DNA from: Granulicatella adiacens ATCC 49175 | GTDB lineage: Bacteria > Bacillota > Bacilli > Lactobacillales > Aerococcaceae | Reading direction: 5' to 3' | Assembly (NCBI RefSeq): GCF_025150565.1 | Contig: NZ_CP102283.1 | Coordinates: 1,674,001-1,738,000, forward strand | Length of the DNA stretch: 64,000 nucleotides | In this document: positions 9,071 to 17,545 of the stretch, piece after piece | How the letters are laid out: each line of letters begins with the position of its first letter | How positions within the stretch are numbered: position 1 is the stretch's first letter | Translations under genes and position numbers: made by a program | The notes under the pieces: generated by a model | Databases searched by the model: none | What the model was told of the DNA's origin: nothing | What the model saw: the letters and a program-made list of their open reading frames with translations, nothing else

Positions 9071-9715
9071 TTACTCACTAATTCGTTCTCTAAATTTAAA
9101 GTTTCTGTCTAGCTCAACTGTAAGCGTATAGTAATAACCTCTATTCGCATTACTACCATGGAAACCTAATGTAACTTGCGGTTGGTTTTCAAGCCCAAGA
9201 AACTCGTTGATTTGTTCGTTTTTAACGATATATTCTAAGTCAAAACCACCACTATTACGGTTGTAGTAAGTATCCTTCAGTTTAAATTTCGATAAAATCT
9301 CTTTATTCAACGTCATTTCTTGGAATAAAAACTTTTCTAACGGCCAGAGTTTTCTTGCCTCTTCTTCATTGTCGTATGAATACTTTCCTGCATCATACGT
9401 AACTGCGATTTTCTTTTCCTCAGCCCCACTATCTCTATTAATTACTTTTATCGTTCCTTCTATAGGCTTCCCCTTCTCAACCCCATCTAATACTATATCA
9501 ATGAACTTATCTGACAACTGATAAGATTGATAAATCGTAAACCCATTAGGAAATTGCTCAAATAAATCTTCCAATTTTTTCGTCGGATACACTCGACTAA
9601 TTTGATTCCCTATTCTGTCCTCCAAGTATGCTCTACTATTTCTTTCATTACATCCAAAAAGAATCATTAGTAATACCCCCAAAAAACTAAATTTAATAAA
9701 TCTTTTCACTATCAT
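9071..9715 (-). CDS. Tandem lipoprotein, TilA/Csa1-like (copy 4), upstream of the toxin
   Basis: About 214 residues from ATG 9715, which has AGAGGTG upstream; the open frame reaches 9775 without a better start. Signal segment with lipobox LFGC, then NERNSRAYLEDRIG, SRVYPTKKLEDLFEQFPNGF and VKNEQINEFLGLENQPQV. It is the first gene of the locus, 20 bp before the lipase start, so immunity would be made before or with the toxin. It is most similar to copy 2. Predicted to be an externally exposed membrane lipoprotein. Confidence 0.72.
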   Translation of the reverse strand: MIVKRFIKFSFLGVLLMILFGCNERNSRAYLEDRIGNQISRVYPTKKLEDLFEQFPNGFTIYQSYQLSDKFIDIVLDGVEKGKPIEGTIKVINRDSGAEEKKIAVTYDAGKYSYDNEEEARKLWPLEKFLFQEMTLNKEILSKFKLKDTYYNRNSGGFDLEYIVKNEQINEFLGLENQPQVTLGFHGSNANRGYYYTLTVELDRNFKFRERISE

Positions 9716-9953
9716 ACAGAACACCTCTCTTGTTGAGTTTGTTGATTTAATCATATCACACTTCACAAAAAACACAATATATCATCATAAACACTTTTCA
9801 ATTTCCAAAATTTAAACTCCTGTCTACTCCGTTAATAAATGGCGTATCAAAATCCAAGATTAGAATTCCTTCTATACTAGCTTTTCCTTCTTTCGAATGA
9901 AGGAATATTTGTTCTAACTTCATCGAAGCAATACATTAACTTAAGCGCTGATA

Positions 9954-10133
9954 ACACGAAAAACTCCTCAGAGGTTATAGAAAGCATTATAGGGGATGAT
10001 AACCAATGTGAATTACAGTCTCTAGAAATTCATTTCGTAGAGACTGTTTGAAGCTTGGTAGGTTTGAGACCTAAGGCTCAAACCGGTATCCTATAATGCT
10101 TTTCTATAACAAACTCTGAGGAGTTTGAAGTGT
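9954..10133. repeat. Giant-hairpin repeat element, copy A
   Basis: An imperfect palindrome of about 175 bp. Outer arms: AAACTCCTCAGAG with CTCTGAGGAGTTT, continuing as GTTATAGAAAGCATTATAGG with its near-complement. Inside are the family core AACCAATGTGAATT, a hairpin ACAGTCTCT/AGAGACTGT, then TTTGAAGCTTGGTAG, then an 8-bp stem GGTTTGAG/CTCAAACC, then CCGGTATCC. It ends seven bases before the stop codon of the nucleotidase gene. The rest of the 9716-10140 gap shows no gene; it must hold the promoter of the lipase locus, which I could not pin down. Confidence 0.8.
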
Positions 10134-10140
10134 CTTTATA

Positions 10141-11697
10141 TTATTTCACCACAGTCTTAAAGTTGTTGTTAACTGTTGCTTCGATGACTGGATGTTTGCG
10201 CAAGTATTCCGCAATGAGCTCCGTCATGTCAATCTGCACCTCACGCACAATCTTCTCCGGCTTAAACATACTATAGTTTCCGCCACCAACTGCACGATAT
10301 TGATTTGCCACCACTTCTAATTCATCAGTCGGTTGAACTGGTTTTCCATGATAGTCTAAACGTGTGACACGGTCTCCAAATGGTCTTGTAAAGTCTAAAG
10401 TATACTCGATTCCTTCATACATATCATAGTTGTAGAATTGAGGTTTTGGCTCCACATATTTAGGATTGAAGACTGCTTTTCCATTTTCAACAATGAAATA
10501 AGTAGCTACTCGTTCAAGAGCCGCTTTCAAGTCCGCTCCGCTCACTTTTAGAACGGCTAATGTATTTGGATAAATGTAGTTCGTAATCACGTCACGCATG
10601 CGAATTTCAGAATTAAACCCACGTCCATCATTATTAAATAACGCCGTTCCGGAAATATCTGCACCACTGGCATCCATTTGAACTTTGTTAATAAATTCAA
10701 CATATGGATGTTCTTTTAAACGCGCTTCGTGAGGATCTTTAATCGTCATATCCCCGACTACTGTTCCAACAGTTGTGTCTAGCCAATCTTCTACTTCTGC
10801 TTGTAAGTCGCTAAACATTTCTACAACTTTAGGATCTGCTGGAACTTCTTCAGTTGGATGAAGTTTTGCTTCGCTTGAAACAACGGTATACTTCCCGTCT
10901 ACTTTTTCCACTTGTAAGCTGATTTCACCCACATATGCTCCGCGGTATCCTGGCTGAATCACTGGAATCCCATTCACTTTTTGGGCAATCACTCGGTGTT
11001 GGTGTCCTGTCACTAAGGCGTCGATTCCTTCTACTTGAGTCGCAATCGCATACCCTTCGTTTTCTCCTGTTAATAACTCTGTTGGGTCCCCGCATGAAAG
11101 GTCGCACTCGAATCCTCCGTGGTAAGTTACCACAACAATGTCCGCCACTTTACGCATTTCTGGAACATATTTCTTCGCAGTTTCTAACGCACTCACAAAT
11201 ACTAAATCTTTCACCGTTGCAGGTTGTTCCCAATTTGGAATATAAGGCGTTGTAATCCCTAGAACAGCGACTTTTACACCTTCTTTTTCAAACACCTTGT
11301 ATGGCTCCCCAAAGGCAGGCTTACCGTCTTTTGTTAAAATGTTTGCACAAAGAATAGGATGATTATAAGACGTGATCGCTTCTCTTAAATAGTCAAGCCC
11401 ATAGTTGAACTCATGATTTCCTAGAATCCCTAAATCATAACCTAAGTAATTTAATACTTTAGTTAAATCTGCAGCTACTTTTACATCATTTTTACGTACA
11501 TAATAGCTTAAAGGCGACCCTTGAATAAAGTCTCCATTTTCAATTTGGATTACTGGTCCTTTAGCTTCTTGTTTTAATCGTTGAATGACCGTCGCAGCCT
11601 TTGCGGTACTGAATCCTAAATCCAAGTTTCTTTCAGTATAATTCGTTGGCAATACATACCCATGCATATCACTTGTTTCAATAATTTTTATTTCCAT
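10141..11697 (-). CDS. Cytoplasmic 5'-nucleotidase/cyclic phosphodiesterase family enzyme
   Basis: 518 residues. N-terminal calcineurin-like metallophosphatase domain (1-260) with SDMHG, GDFIQGS, LGNHEFNYG, TYHGGFE and VTGHQHR providing the two-metal ligands. C-terminal 5'-nucleotidase domain (about 310-500) contains NDGRGF and the aromatic YDMYEGIEYTLDFTRPFG substrate-stacking region. Unlike UshA or YfkN there is no signal peptide or LPxTG anchor, so it should act in the cytoplasm, as the Bacillus YunD type does. Start supported by AGAGGCG upstream. It is monocistronic. Exact substrate (nucleotide or cyclic nucleotide) cannot be told. Confidence 0.85.
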   Translation of the reverse strand: MEIKIIETSDMHGYVLPTNYTERNLDLGFSTAKAATVIQRLKQEAKGPVIQIENGDFIQGSPLSYYVRKNDVKVAADLTKVLNYLGYDLGILGNHEFNYGLDYLREAITSYNHPILCANILTKDGKPAFGEPYKVFEKEGVKVAVLGITTPYIPNWEQPATVKDLVFVSALETAKKYVPEMRKVADIVVVTYHGGFECDLSCGDPTELLTGENEGYAIATQVEGIDALVTGHQHRVIAQKVNGIPVIQPGYRGAYVGEISLQVEKVDGKYTVVSSEAKLHPTEEVPADPKVVEMFSDLQAEVEDWLDTTVGTVVGDMTIKDPHEARLKEHPYVEFINKVQMDASGADISGTALFNNDGRGFNSEIRMRDVITNYIYPNTLAVLKVSGADLKAALERVATYFIVENGKAVFNPKYVEPKPQFYNYDMYEGIEYTLDFTRPFGDRVTRLDYHGKPVQPTDELEVVANQYRAVGGGNYSMFKPEKIVREVQIDMTELIAEYLRKHPVIEATVNNNFKTVVK

Positions 11698-11814
11698 AAT
11701 GCGCCTCTACTTTCTACAAATTCACAAATTATTGTACCATAAAAAAGCCCTGTCATAAAGGCACTTCTTTCTACTTCATATCTGTCTTACACACTGATTT
11801 CTCTTCCATTTTAA

Positions 11815-11848
11815 ATAAAAAAACAGTAAATTCATCGACTTACTGTTT
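11815..11848 (-). terminator. Terminator of the DUF1697 gene
   Basis: Stem AAACAGTAA with TTACTGTTT, ten-base loop, followed on the reverse strand by TTTTTTTATTT. It lies 26 bases past the gene's stop. A weaker GC-rich hairpin with a T-run follows at about 11740-11765. Confidence 0.75.
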
Positions 11849-11873
11849 TTAGATCAATTTTCTTCTATAAACA

Positions 11874-12419
11874 TTACTGTTCTTTTTGCAGTAGTTCTGC
11901 AATTTTATCAAATGTCTTACCGTTTCGAATTGTAATCGTTTTATAAAAAGGTTGCTTCAACAACTGCTTATGATAAGTCGTCTTCAAAAATTCCCCTTCA
12001 TCCATCTTAGCCCAAAAGACTGCATTCTTTCCGATATACACTTTTTCATTATAAAGCTCAGAATTTTTTGCAAATTCAACGACCTCATCCGAATTTGTCC
12101 CCTGAGAATAAAACAAAATATCTTTTCTAGCAAATTCTTCGTTCCACCACTCTGGAAGATTTGCAATTTCTTCTAAATAAGTTTCTTTTGAAAGTAACGC
12201 AAAAGGAATCGAGAAGTCATAATTCTTTTCTAATAATTTTTCAACTTTCGAAACGATTTTTTCCATACTCTCGCTACTTGTAAAAAATAAATTTCCACTA
12301 TTAATGTACGAATCCACCTCACTGAAGCCTTCACTCTTTAATAGTTCCTTCAGCTCACTCATTACGACTTTATTTTTTCCTCCAACATTGATGCCTCTTA
12401 ATAAAAGCACATATCGCAT
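11874..12419 (-). CDS. DUF1697 family protein
   Basis: 181 residues, the usual family length. It opens MRYVLLLRGINVGGKNKVVM, the DUF1697 signature, followed by SYINSGNLFFTSS. It is a soluble cytoplasmic protein of unknown function, common as a single gene in Firmicutes and Actinobacteria. It stands alone, with its own terminator downstream and the tandem hairpin repeats upstream of its start. Confidence 0.88.
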   Translation of the reverse strand: MRYVLLLRGINVGGKNKVVMSELKELLKSEGFSEVDSYINSGNLFFTSSESMEKIVSKVEKLLEKNYDFSIPFALLSKETYLEEIANLPEWWNEEFARKDILFYSQGTNSDEVVEFAKNSELYNEKVYIGKNAVFWAKMDEGEFLKTTYHKQLLKQPFYKTITIRNGKTFDKIAELLQKEQ

Positions 12420-12605
12420 TCAAATCACCTCTCCTGTCGGTTCATTATAACATACTCTCCATAAAAGACACTCATCTCATCCAGCACCGATTCGTCGTGA
12501 ATGAGAAACACATTCTAGGGAAAGCCTCTCAACTTTCCTCAGCTTTTTTGTGTGGAATTCCCCTCAGGAGGCTTTTAGGTGTACACGAATAACATCAATT
12601 GCGAC

Positions 12606-12773
12606 AGAAACAACGGTTTTGTTGAAAGATTAGTGAGAATATCCATTGAATGCGAATTAGAGACACTTACGAATCCATTCGTTAGTGTCTCTTTGAGGCT
12701 TCAAAGACGAGAGACCGGCGACTCGAGTCGGTGGCTCACTAATCCTCTTTCAACAATAGATACCGCTTTTTTC
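12606..12773. repeat. Giant-hairpin repeat element, copy B (first unit of tandem duplication)
   Basis: Arms AGAAACAACGGTTTTGTTG and TTGAAAGATTAGTGAG pair with CTCACTAATC and CTTTCAACAA plus ACCGCTTTTTTCT. The core hairpin AGAGACACTTACGAA/TTCGTTAGTGTCTCT is followed by TTTGAGGCTTCAAAG, GACGAGAG and CTCGAGTC. It is the first of two units in a direct duplication with a period of 313 bp (12488-12500 equals 12801-12813). The outermost left arm seen in copy C (TTTCCTCAGCTTT...) is present before copy B too, but the matching right arm is missing, as expected if only part of the structure was duplicated. Confidence 0.78.
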
Positions 12774-12846
12774 TAAAGCAATCATCACCTCATCCAACAC
12801 CGATTCGTCGTGAACGAAGAACACAATTTCAAGAACGCCACACAAC

Positions 12847-13200
12847 TTTCCTCAGCTTTGTTGTGTGGAATTCCCCTCAGGAGGCTTTTAGGTGTATACC
12901 AAAAACGTCCATTGCGATAGAAACAGCGGTTTTGTTGAAAGATTAGTGAGAACATCCATTGAATGCGAATTAGAGACACTTACGAATCTATTCGTTAGTG
13001 TCTCTTTGAGGCTTCAAAGACGAGAGACAGGCGGCTCGAGTCGGTGGCCTCTTTCAACAATAAAAACCGCTTGTTTCTAAAGCAATTCGCACCGGACTTC
13101 ATACACCTAAAAGCCTCCCCGAAGGGGCATCACAGCACTAATACCTATTCCGCACTAACACCTATTCCAGCACTCATTCCACACAAAAAGCCTGAGGAAA
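12847..13200. repeat. Giant-hairpin repeat element, copy C, with long outer arms
   Basis: The largest clearly nested structure of this region. From outside in: TTTCCTCAG with CTGAGGAAA (13192-13200), GTGTGGAAT with ATTCCACAC, AGGAGGCTTTTAGGTGTAT with ATACACCTAAAAGCCTCC, TAGAAACAGCGGTTTTGTTG with its interrupted complement ending 13079, then the same core as copy B. The outer right arm runs into the hairpin that terminates the solute-binding-protein gene. The 12420-13250 gap contains nothing else that I can support; short open frames here are by-products of the palindromes. Confidence 0.78.
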
Positions 13201-13214
13201 ATTCCCCAGGCTTT
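13185..13214 (-). terminator. Terminator of the Ugp-like operon
   Basis: AAAGCCTGAGGAA with TTCCCCAGGCTTT forms a 13-bp stem with one mismatch, and the reverse strand continues TTTTTGTGTG. It is 36 bases past the stop of the solute-binding protein gene. Its 5' side also pairs with the outer arm of repeat copy C. Confidence 0.82.
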
Positions 13215-13250
13215 CATTGTAATTGTGTTGTGAATGAACTTTATAAGTGA

Positions 13251-14546
13251 TTATTGATTCCACGCAGCATCAAATTGCGCTTTAGAATCTTGAATTAATT
13301 GATCCACATTGCCATTTTGAGTTGCAAAGATTTTTTCTAAAATCGTACGAACTTCAGCAAATGCAGGATCTGAGTTTTCAACTACAGGAATTGAGAATAA
13401 GTTCTTAGTAGCATCTGCTAAGATTGCAGGAACTTTAGAACCTGATTTCTTGTATTCATCTTTTTCTAACACTGAAGCAACTGTTGGCATGTAACCTGTT
13501 TTTTGTGCCCAGTATAATTGAGATTCAGCTGAAGATAAGAATTTCAAGTATAAGAATGCTGCTGTACGTTGTTCTTCAGTAGTAGAACCTTCGAACATGT
13601 AAATGTCAGTACCTTGTTGCAAGTTGAATTTATCAGGACGTGGAGCTACGCCGTATTCGTATCCAGCTTCTTTAGCACCTTTAGCTACAAATGATTCACC
13701 AGCTGTTGAACCAACATACATCGCTACTTTTTTGTTTTGGAATGGTCCTGATAAGTATTTATCTGAACCAGCTGTACGGAAGTATCCGTCACGAATTCCG
13801 TCTGCATAGTATTTAACAACTTCTTTTGAAGCATCACTTGTGAAGTCTAATTCTTTAGTGAAGTCAACGCCTTTGTTCTTCATACCAATTGCATAGTAGT
13901 TATTTAATGAGTCGAAACCAGCACCCACAACTTCGTGGTTTGATTTTTCGTAAATTGTTTTAGCGGCTTCTTTTAATTCATCTAAAGTAGTTGGAACTTT
14001 AACACCGTATTCTTTTAATAAATCTGCATTGTAGAATAATACTTCTGTAGATTTGTTGAATGGGATACCGTATTGTACTCCGTTGATTCGAGCACCTTCC
14101 ATTAAGTCTGAACGAATTTCTTCACCTTTCTTGAATCCGATTGTTTCGTTTTCAAGATATGGTTTGAAATCTACTAACGAATCTTGGCTCGCAGCATTGA
14201 ATAACCAGTTAGGATATGCTTGAGTGATTGTTGGCAAATCTTTTGGTGAAGTTAAAGTTGAGTTGATTTTAGCTTGTAAATCTTTATAAGTAGATTGGTT
14301 TTGTAACTCTACTTTAATATTTGGATTAGCTTTCATGAAGTCTTCTGTTAATTTTTGAAGAGCTTTTTCAAGCTGTCCGTTCATGGCATGCCAGAAAGTG
14401 ATTGTTGTTTCTGATTTAACCTCTGTTACGATATCTTTTTTAGTTTCAGCTTGTTGTGAGCCATTTGATGAGTTAGCTCCACATGCTGTTAACGCTACAA
14501 CTGATGCTGTTGCTAGTGTCGCTTTTACTAAAGATTTGAATTTCAT
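13251..14546 (-). CDS. Extracellular solute-binding lipoprotein, UgpB-like
   Basis: 431 residues. Signal peptide MKFKSLVKATLATASVVAL with lipobox LTAC. Family 1 solute-binding features: TITFWHAMNGQLEKALQKL, YGIPFNKSTEVLFYNADLLKEYG and KVAMYVGSTAG. The FWHAM start and the neighbours fit the sn-glycerol-3-phosphate or oligosaccharide binding-protein group. It is the last gene of a five-gene operon (ATPase, two permeases, hydrolase, binding protein). It is anchored outside the membrane and delivers substrate to the two permeases. Substrate is inferred only from similarity to UgpB. Confidence 0.82.
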   Translation of the reverse strand: MKFKSLVKATLATASVVALTACGANSSNGSQQAETKKDIVTEVKSETTITFWHAMNGQLEKALQKLTEDFMKANPNIKVELQNQSTYKDLQAKINSTLTSPKDLPTITQAYPNWLFNAASQDSLVDFKPYLENETIGFKKGEEIRSDLMEGARINGVQYGIPFNKSTEVLFYNADLLKEYGVKVPTTLDELKEAAKTIYEKSNHEVVGAGFDSLNNYYAIGMKNKGVDFTKELDFTSDASKEVVKYYADGIRDGYFRTAGSDKYLSGPFQNKKVAMYVGSTAGESFVAKGAKEAGYEYGVAPRPDKFNLQQGTDIYMFEGSTTEEQRTAAFLYLKFLSSAESQLYWAQKTGYMPTVASVLEKDEYKKSGSKVPAILADATKNLFSIPVVENSDPAFAEVRTILEKIFATQNGNVDQLIQDSKAQFDAAWNQ

Positions 14547-14573
14547 TTTTCTTCTCCTTTTGTTATATAGTTT

Positions 14574-15866
14574 TTACAACACAATTTTTTCGCCGCGATA
14601 CGGCAATATTCTTTTGCCATACGGATTTTCCAAAAGTTCTGGTTTTAACGTATGGATTGGAATCAAACACTTAGGCTCAATCATCGCAATAATTCGGTCT
14701 AAATCTTCCGGTTTTGCGTGACCTGAGCAGGCAAGGCGAACAAATTCAATGTTTTTTTCCGCCAATAAGTCCAGAAACGGTTGATAGTTCGGATCAAAGT
14801 CTCCTAGAGGCTGTGCATCACTATGGATGTATAAGCTTCCCTCTTGCAAGCGATCAAAATGATCCACCACTTGCCATAAGTACTCTGAAGTATCCTCTAA
14901 TAACGTTTCGTATGGAATTTCTAATGCTGGATCGAGTTCTTCTAGTCGAGGAGCTCCTTCACGATAGTAGTAATGAGCTTCTTTTTGGAAGACTTCTTTA
15001 AGAAGTGCTGCCATTGTTGCTTCAAGAACAACAGTACGGCTTGTTCCTTCGACGATTTTCTCAAAACGACGAACATTTGCCGGATACCCATTAAATGTAA
15101 TTTGTCGATGCGGATTTTCTTTTTCTAGAAAAGCAATCTGACGGATCACATCTTCCTCAGTTTCCGGTTTGAAAGCTTCCACTTCTGCTGGACGGTCACC
15201 AAAACTGATAGAGACTCCTTCCATCATTAAAATGTCAGTATGTTTTGCTTTTTTACAAAACTCAATCGTATCTTCGGCATTATGCCCATGAAGTCTTAAA
15301 TCACCGGTATACGTAATATGGTGACCTGGTGTTTTGATGATTAAAGCAGCAGCCCCGTAGGCATCATGGTCTACACGAACGATTTCTACTTCGATTTCTC
15401 CCACTTTAATCACATCACCAGCATCTAAGCCAATCATGTCTCTTGTAAATGACTCGTCTTCAAATGGTGATGGAAGCAAGAATACTCCATTTCGATTGAG
15501 CGAGTTCACAATCATTTTCGTTTCCTTCAATGTATATAAAGGAATATTTGGGTCTAAATAATTCAACATTCTCGTATGATCTAGATGCGCATGTGAGATA
15601 AAGACAGCCGTATTGGCGTAGTCTTTATCTTCATCTCCTTCATATTTGTAAGGAATTCTTGCATCATAAACATTTTTTAAATGTGGAATAACTCTATGAT
15701 TTACGAGCGTTTGTACCGATTCATCGGTCAATTCTAATTTTGGGAGGAATTCTGTTCCAAAGTCGAAAAAGATATGGCTATCTTTATAAGCAACTTCAAT
15801 GACAGTCCCACCAATGGTTAAAATTCCGCTATGAAAGGTAATCGTTGTTTTATCCTTTGATACCAT
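14574..15866 (-). CDS. Metallo-beta-lactamase-fold hydrolase in the Ugp-like operon (RNase J-like)
   Basis: 430 residues. The motif HAHLDHT (about 90-96) is the metal-binding signature; TPGHHITYTGDLRLHGHN supplies the next His and Asp ligands. The C-terminal SGHAKPEDLDRIIAMIEPKCLIPIHTL matches the last motif of RNase J and CPSF-type nucleases, but the protein is shorter than RNase J and lacks its C-terminal domain. It overlaps the UgpE-like gene by 17 bp and precedes the binding protein by 27 bp, so it is built into the transporter operon. That setting suggests hydrolysis of an imported phosphodiester, in the place of UgpQ. Function is inference. Confidence 0.75.
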   Translation of the reverse strand: MVSKDKTTITFHSGILTIGGTVIEVAYKDSHIFFDFGTEFLPKLELTDESVQTLVNHRVIPHLKNVYDARIPYKYEGDEDKDYANTAVFISHAHLDHTRMLNYLDPNIPLYTLKETKMIVNSLNRNGVFLLPSPFEDESFTRDMIGLDAGDVIKVGEIEVEIVRVDHDAYGAAALIIKTPGHHITYTGDLRLHGHNAEDTIEFCKKAKHTDILMMEGVSISFGDRPAEVEAFKPETEEDVIRQIAFLEKENPHRQITFNGYPANVRRFEKIVEGTSRTVVLEATMAALLKEVFQKEAHYYYREGAPRLEELDPALEIPYETLLEDTSEYLWQVVDHFDRLQEGSLYIHSDAQPLGDFDPNYQPFLDLLAEKNIEFVRLACSGHAKPEDLDRIIAMIEPKCLIPIHTLKPELLENPYGKRILPYRGEKIVL

Positions 15867-16668
15867 TCTTCGCTACCCCTCTAATAATTTCTTTTCGGAA
15901 TACGAAGTAAATTAACAGAATCGGGATAACCGTTAAAGTAGCAGCGGCCATTTGTAAATGAACGTCACTTCCAGCTTCTGTTGTGAAGGCAGAAAGACCA
16001 TTGTTCAATAGACGGAATTCTTTCGTATTTGTAACCAATAATGGCCATAGGAATGAATTCCAGCTTTGGATAAATGTTAAAATCCCTACTGTTACCAACG
16101 CTGGTTTACACATTGGCACTAAAATGCGACGGATATATTCCAAATCACTGGCACCATCAATTTTAGCAGCCTTGTAGAATGTACTTGGGATTCCTTTTAA
16201 GTATCCGTTTAAGTAATAAATATAGAAGATACTTGTTAAAAACGGAATGATTAACGCAATATAAGTGTTTAACAACCCTAATTGAGCGATTGTTTGGTAG
16301 TTTGTAAAGATGATTGATTCATATGGAACCATTAATAAGGAAACTAAAATCATCATTACAATATTTTTCCCTTTGAACTGTAAGCTTGTGACAGCAAAGG
16401 CTGCTAGTAACGAAGTAGTGACCGTAGCCACTGTTGTAAATAGAGACACGAATAATGTGTTTCCAAAGTAACGTAAGAACGGAGCACGGCTAAATACTTC
16501 TAGGTAGTTACTAAATTGGAACGAACTAGGAATAAATGATGGCGGAATGCTTGTTGCTTCTGCGTACGTCATTAACCCTGTCATAATCATATAAATAAAT
16601 GGGAATACTGTAATTAACGCTAAGAAAATTAATAGCGCAACCGAAAATCCATTAAATACTTTCTTCAT
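15850..16668 (-). CDS. ABC transporter permease, UgpE-like
   Basis: 272 residues with six predicted membrane helices, starting at about residue 10 (FSVALLIFLALITVFPFIYMI). The EAA loop that contacts the ATPase is AAKIDGASDLEYIRRILVPM (about 165-184). It is of the MalG/UgpE type. It starts one base after the UgpA-like stop codon and overlaps the hydrolase gene downstream, so translation is coupled. It is the second membrane half of the importer. Confidence 0.87.
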   Translation of the reverse strand: MKKVFNGFSVALLIFLALITVFPFIYMIMTGLMTYAEATSIPPSFIPSSFQFSNYLEVFSRAPFLRYFGNTLFVSLFTTVATVTTSLLAAFAVTSLQFKGKNIVMMILVSLLMVPYESIIFTNYQTIAQLGLLNTYIALIIPFLTSIFYIYYLNGYLKGIPSTFYKAAKIDGASDLEYIRRILVPMCKPALVTVGILTFIQSWNSFLWPLLVTNTKEFRLLNNGLSAFTTEAGSDVHLQMAAATLTVIPILLIYFVFRKEIIRGVAKNGIKG

Positions 16669-16669
16669 C

Positions 16670-17545
16670 TTATCCCTCCGCCTTTCTTAGGAATTTGTTT
16701 TGGAGGAATGTTGCAAAAAGAATGATTGCAAATAAGATTACAGTTGCTGCCATGGCAACCCCTGGTCTTCCTGCCACATGGAATTTATCGTAAATATAGT
16801 ACACAGCAGTTGTTGCTGAGTTGGCTGTACCAGCACTTCCCCCAAACAACGCATAAACTTGAGTATACACTTTGAATGCACCAATTAAGTTTACTGTTGA
16901 TAAGAAGGCAATTGTAGGTACTAATTGAGGGAAAGTAATACGCCAGAAGATTTCACGATCTGTTGCACCAAACATTTTTGCAATTTTGAAATGCTCTGAA
17001 TCGATGTTTCTTAACCCTGCTAACAAAATAATGATATTGAACGCTAAACTTGTCCATACCCCAAAAATAATTAATGTTGGCATGCTCATATTTACATTAT
17101 CCAGCCAGTTAACAGCCGGAATACCAATCAAGCCTAAGAAGAAATTGATAATCCCGTAGTCTCCATTGAAGAAGTAACGGAATACAATCCCGATAGCGAT
17201 TGTACTTGTAACATATGGCATGAAGAAGATAGTTTCAAAAAAACTCTTATGTTTAATCTTCTCAAAAATAATCCACGCAACGACCACTGAAATCAGTAGT
17301 GCAACGGGTACAACCGCGAACGCATATAATGCAGTGTTCATAAGTGCTTTATGGAAAATTGGGTCTGAGATTACTTTTTGGTAATTGTCCAAGCCTGTAT
17401 ATTGTAATTTTAATAGTGAACCCTTTTGGAAACTCATCCAGAACGAACGAAGTAATGGATAAATATTAAATAAGAGAATCACTCCTAAAGATGGGAGAAG
17501 GAAGAACCAAGCTTTAGGTTGGTTTTCTGGATTATATTTTCTCAT
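16670..17545 (-). CDS. ABC transporter permease, UgpA-like
   Basis: 291 residues, six membrane helices, beginning FFLLPSLGVILLFNIYPLLRS, the classic N-terminus of the UgpA/MalF-type sugar permeases. The EAA loop is AKMFGATDREIFWRITFPQL (about 195-214). Its first base shares position 17545 with the ATPase stop, so the two genes overlap. It pairs with the UgpE-like permease at 15850. Confidence 0.87.
   Translation of the reverse strand: MRKYNPENQPKAWFFLLPSLGVILLFNIYPLLRSFWMSFQKGSLLKLQYTGLDNYQKVISDPIFHKALMNTALYAFAVVPVALLISVVVAWIIFEKIKHKSFFETIFFMPYVTSTIAIGIVFRYFFNGDYGIINFFLGLIGIPAVNWLDNVNMSMPTLIIFGVWTSLAFNIIILLAGLRNIDSEHFKIAKMFGATDREIFWRITFPQLVPTIAFLSTVNLIGAFKVYTQVYALFGGSAGTANSATTAVYYIYDKFHVAGRPGVAMAATVILFAIILFATFLQNKFLRKAEG

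Noticed and set aside
12579..13250. Several short open frames (60-70 codons) on both strands among the tandem repeats
   Set aside because: They repeat each other because the DNA is duplicated and palindromic, lack ribosome sites and have no protein-like composition.
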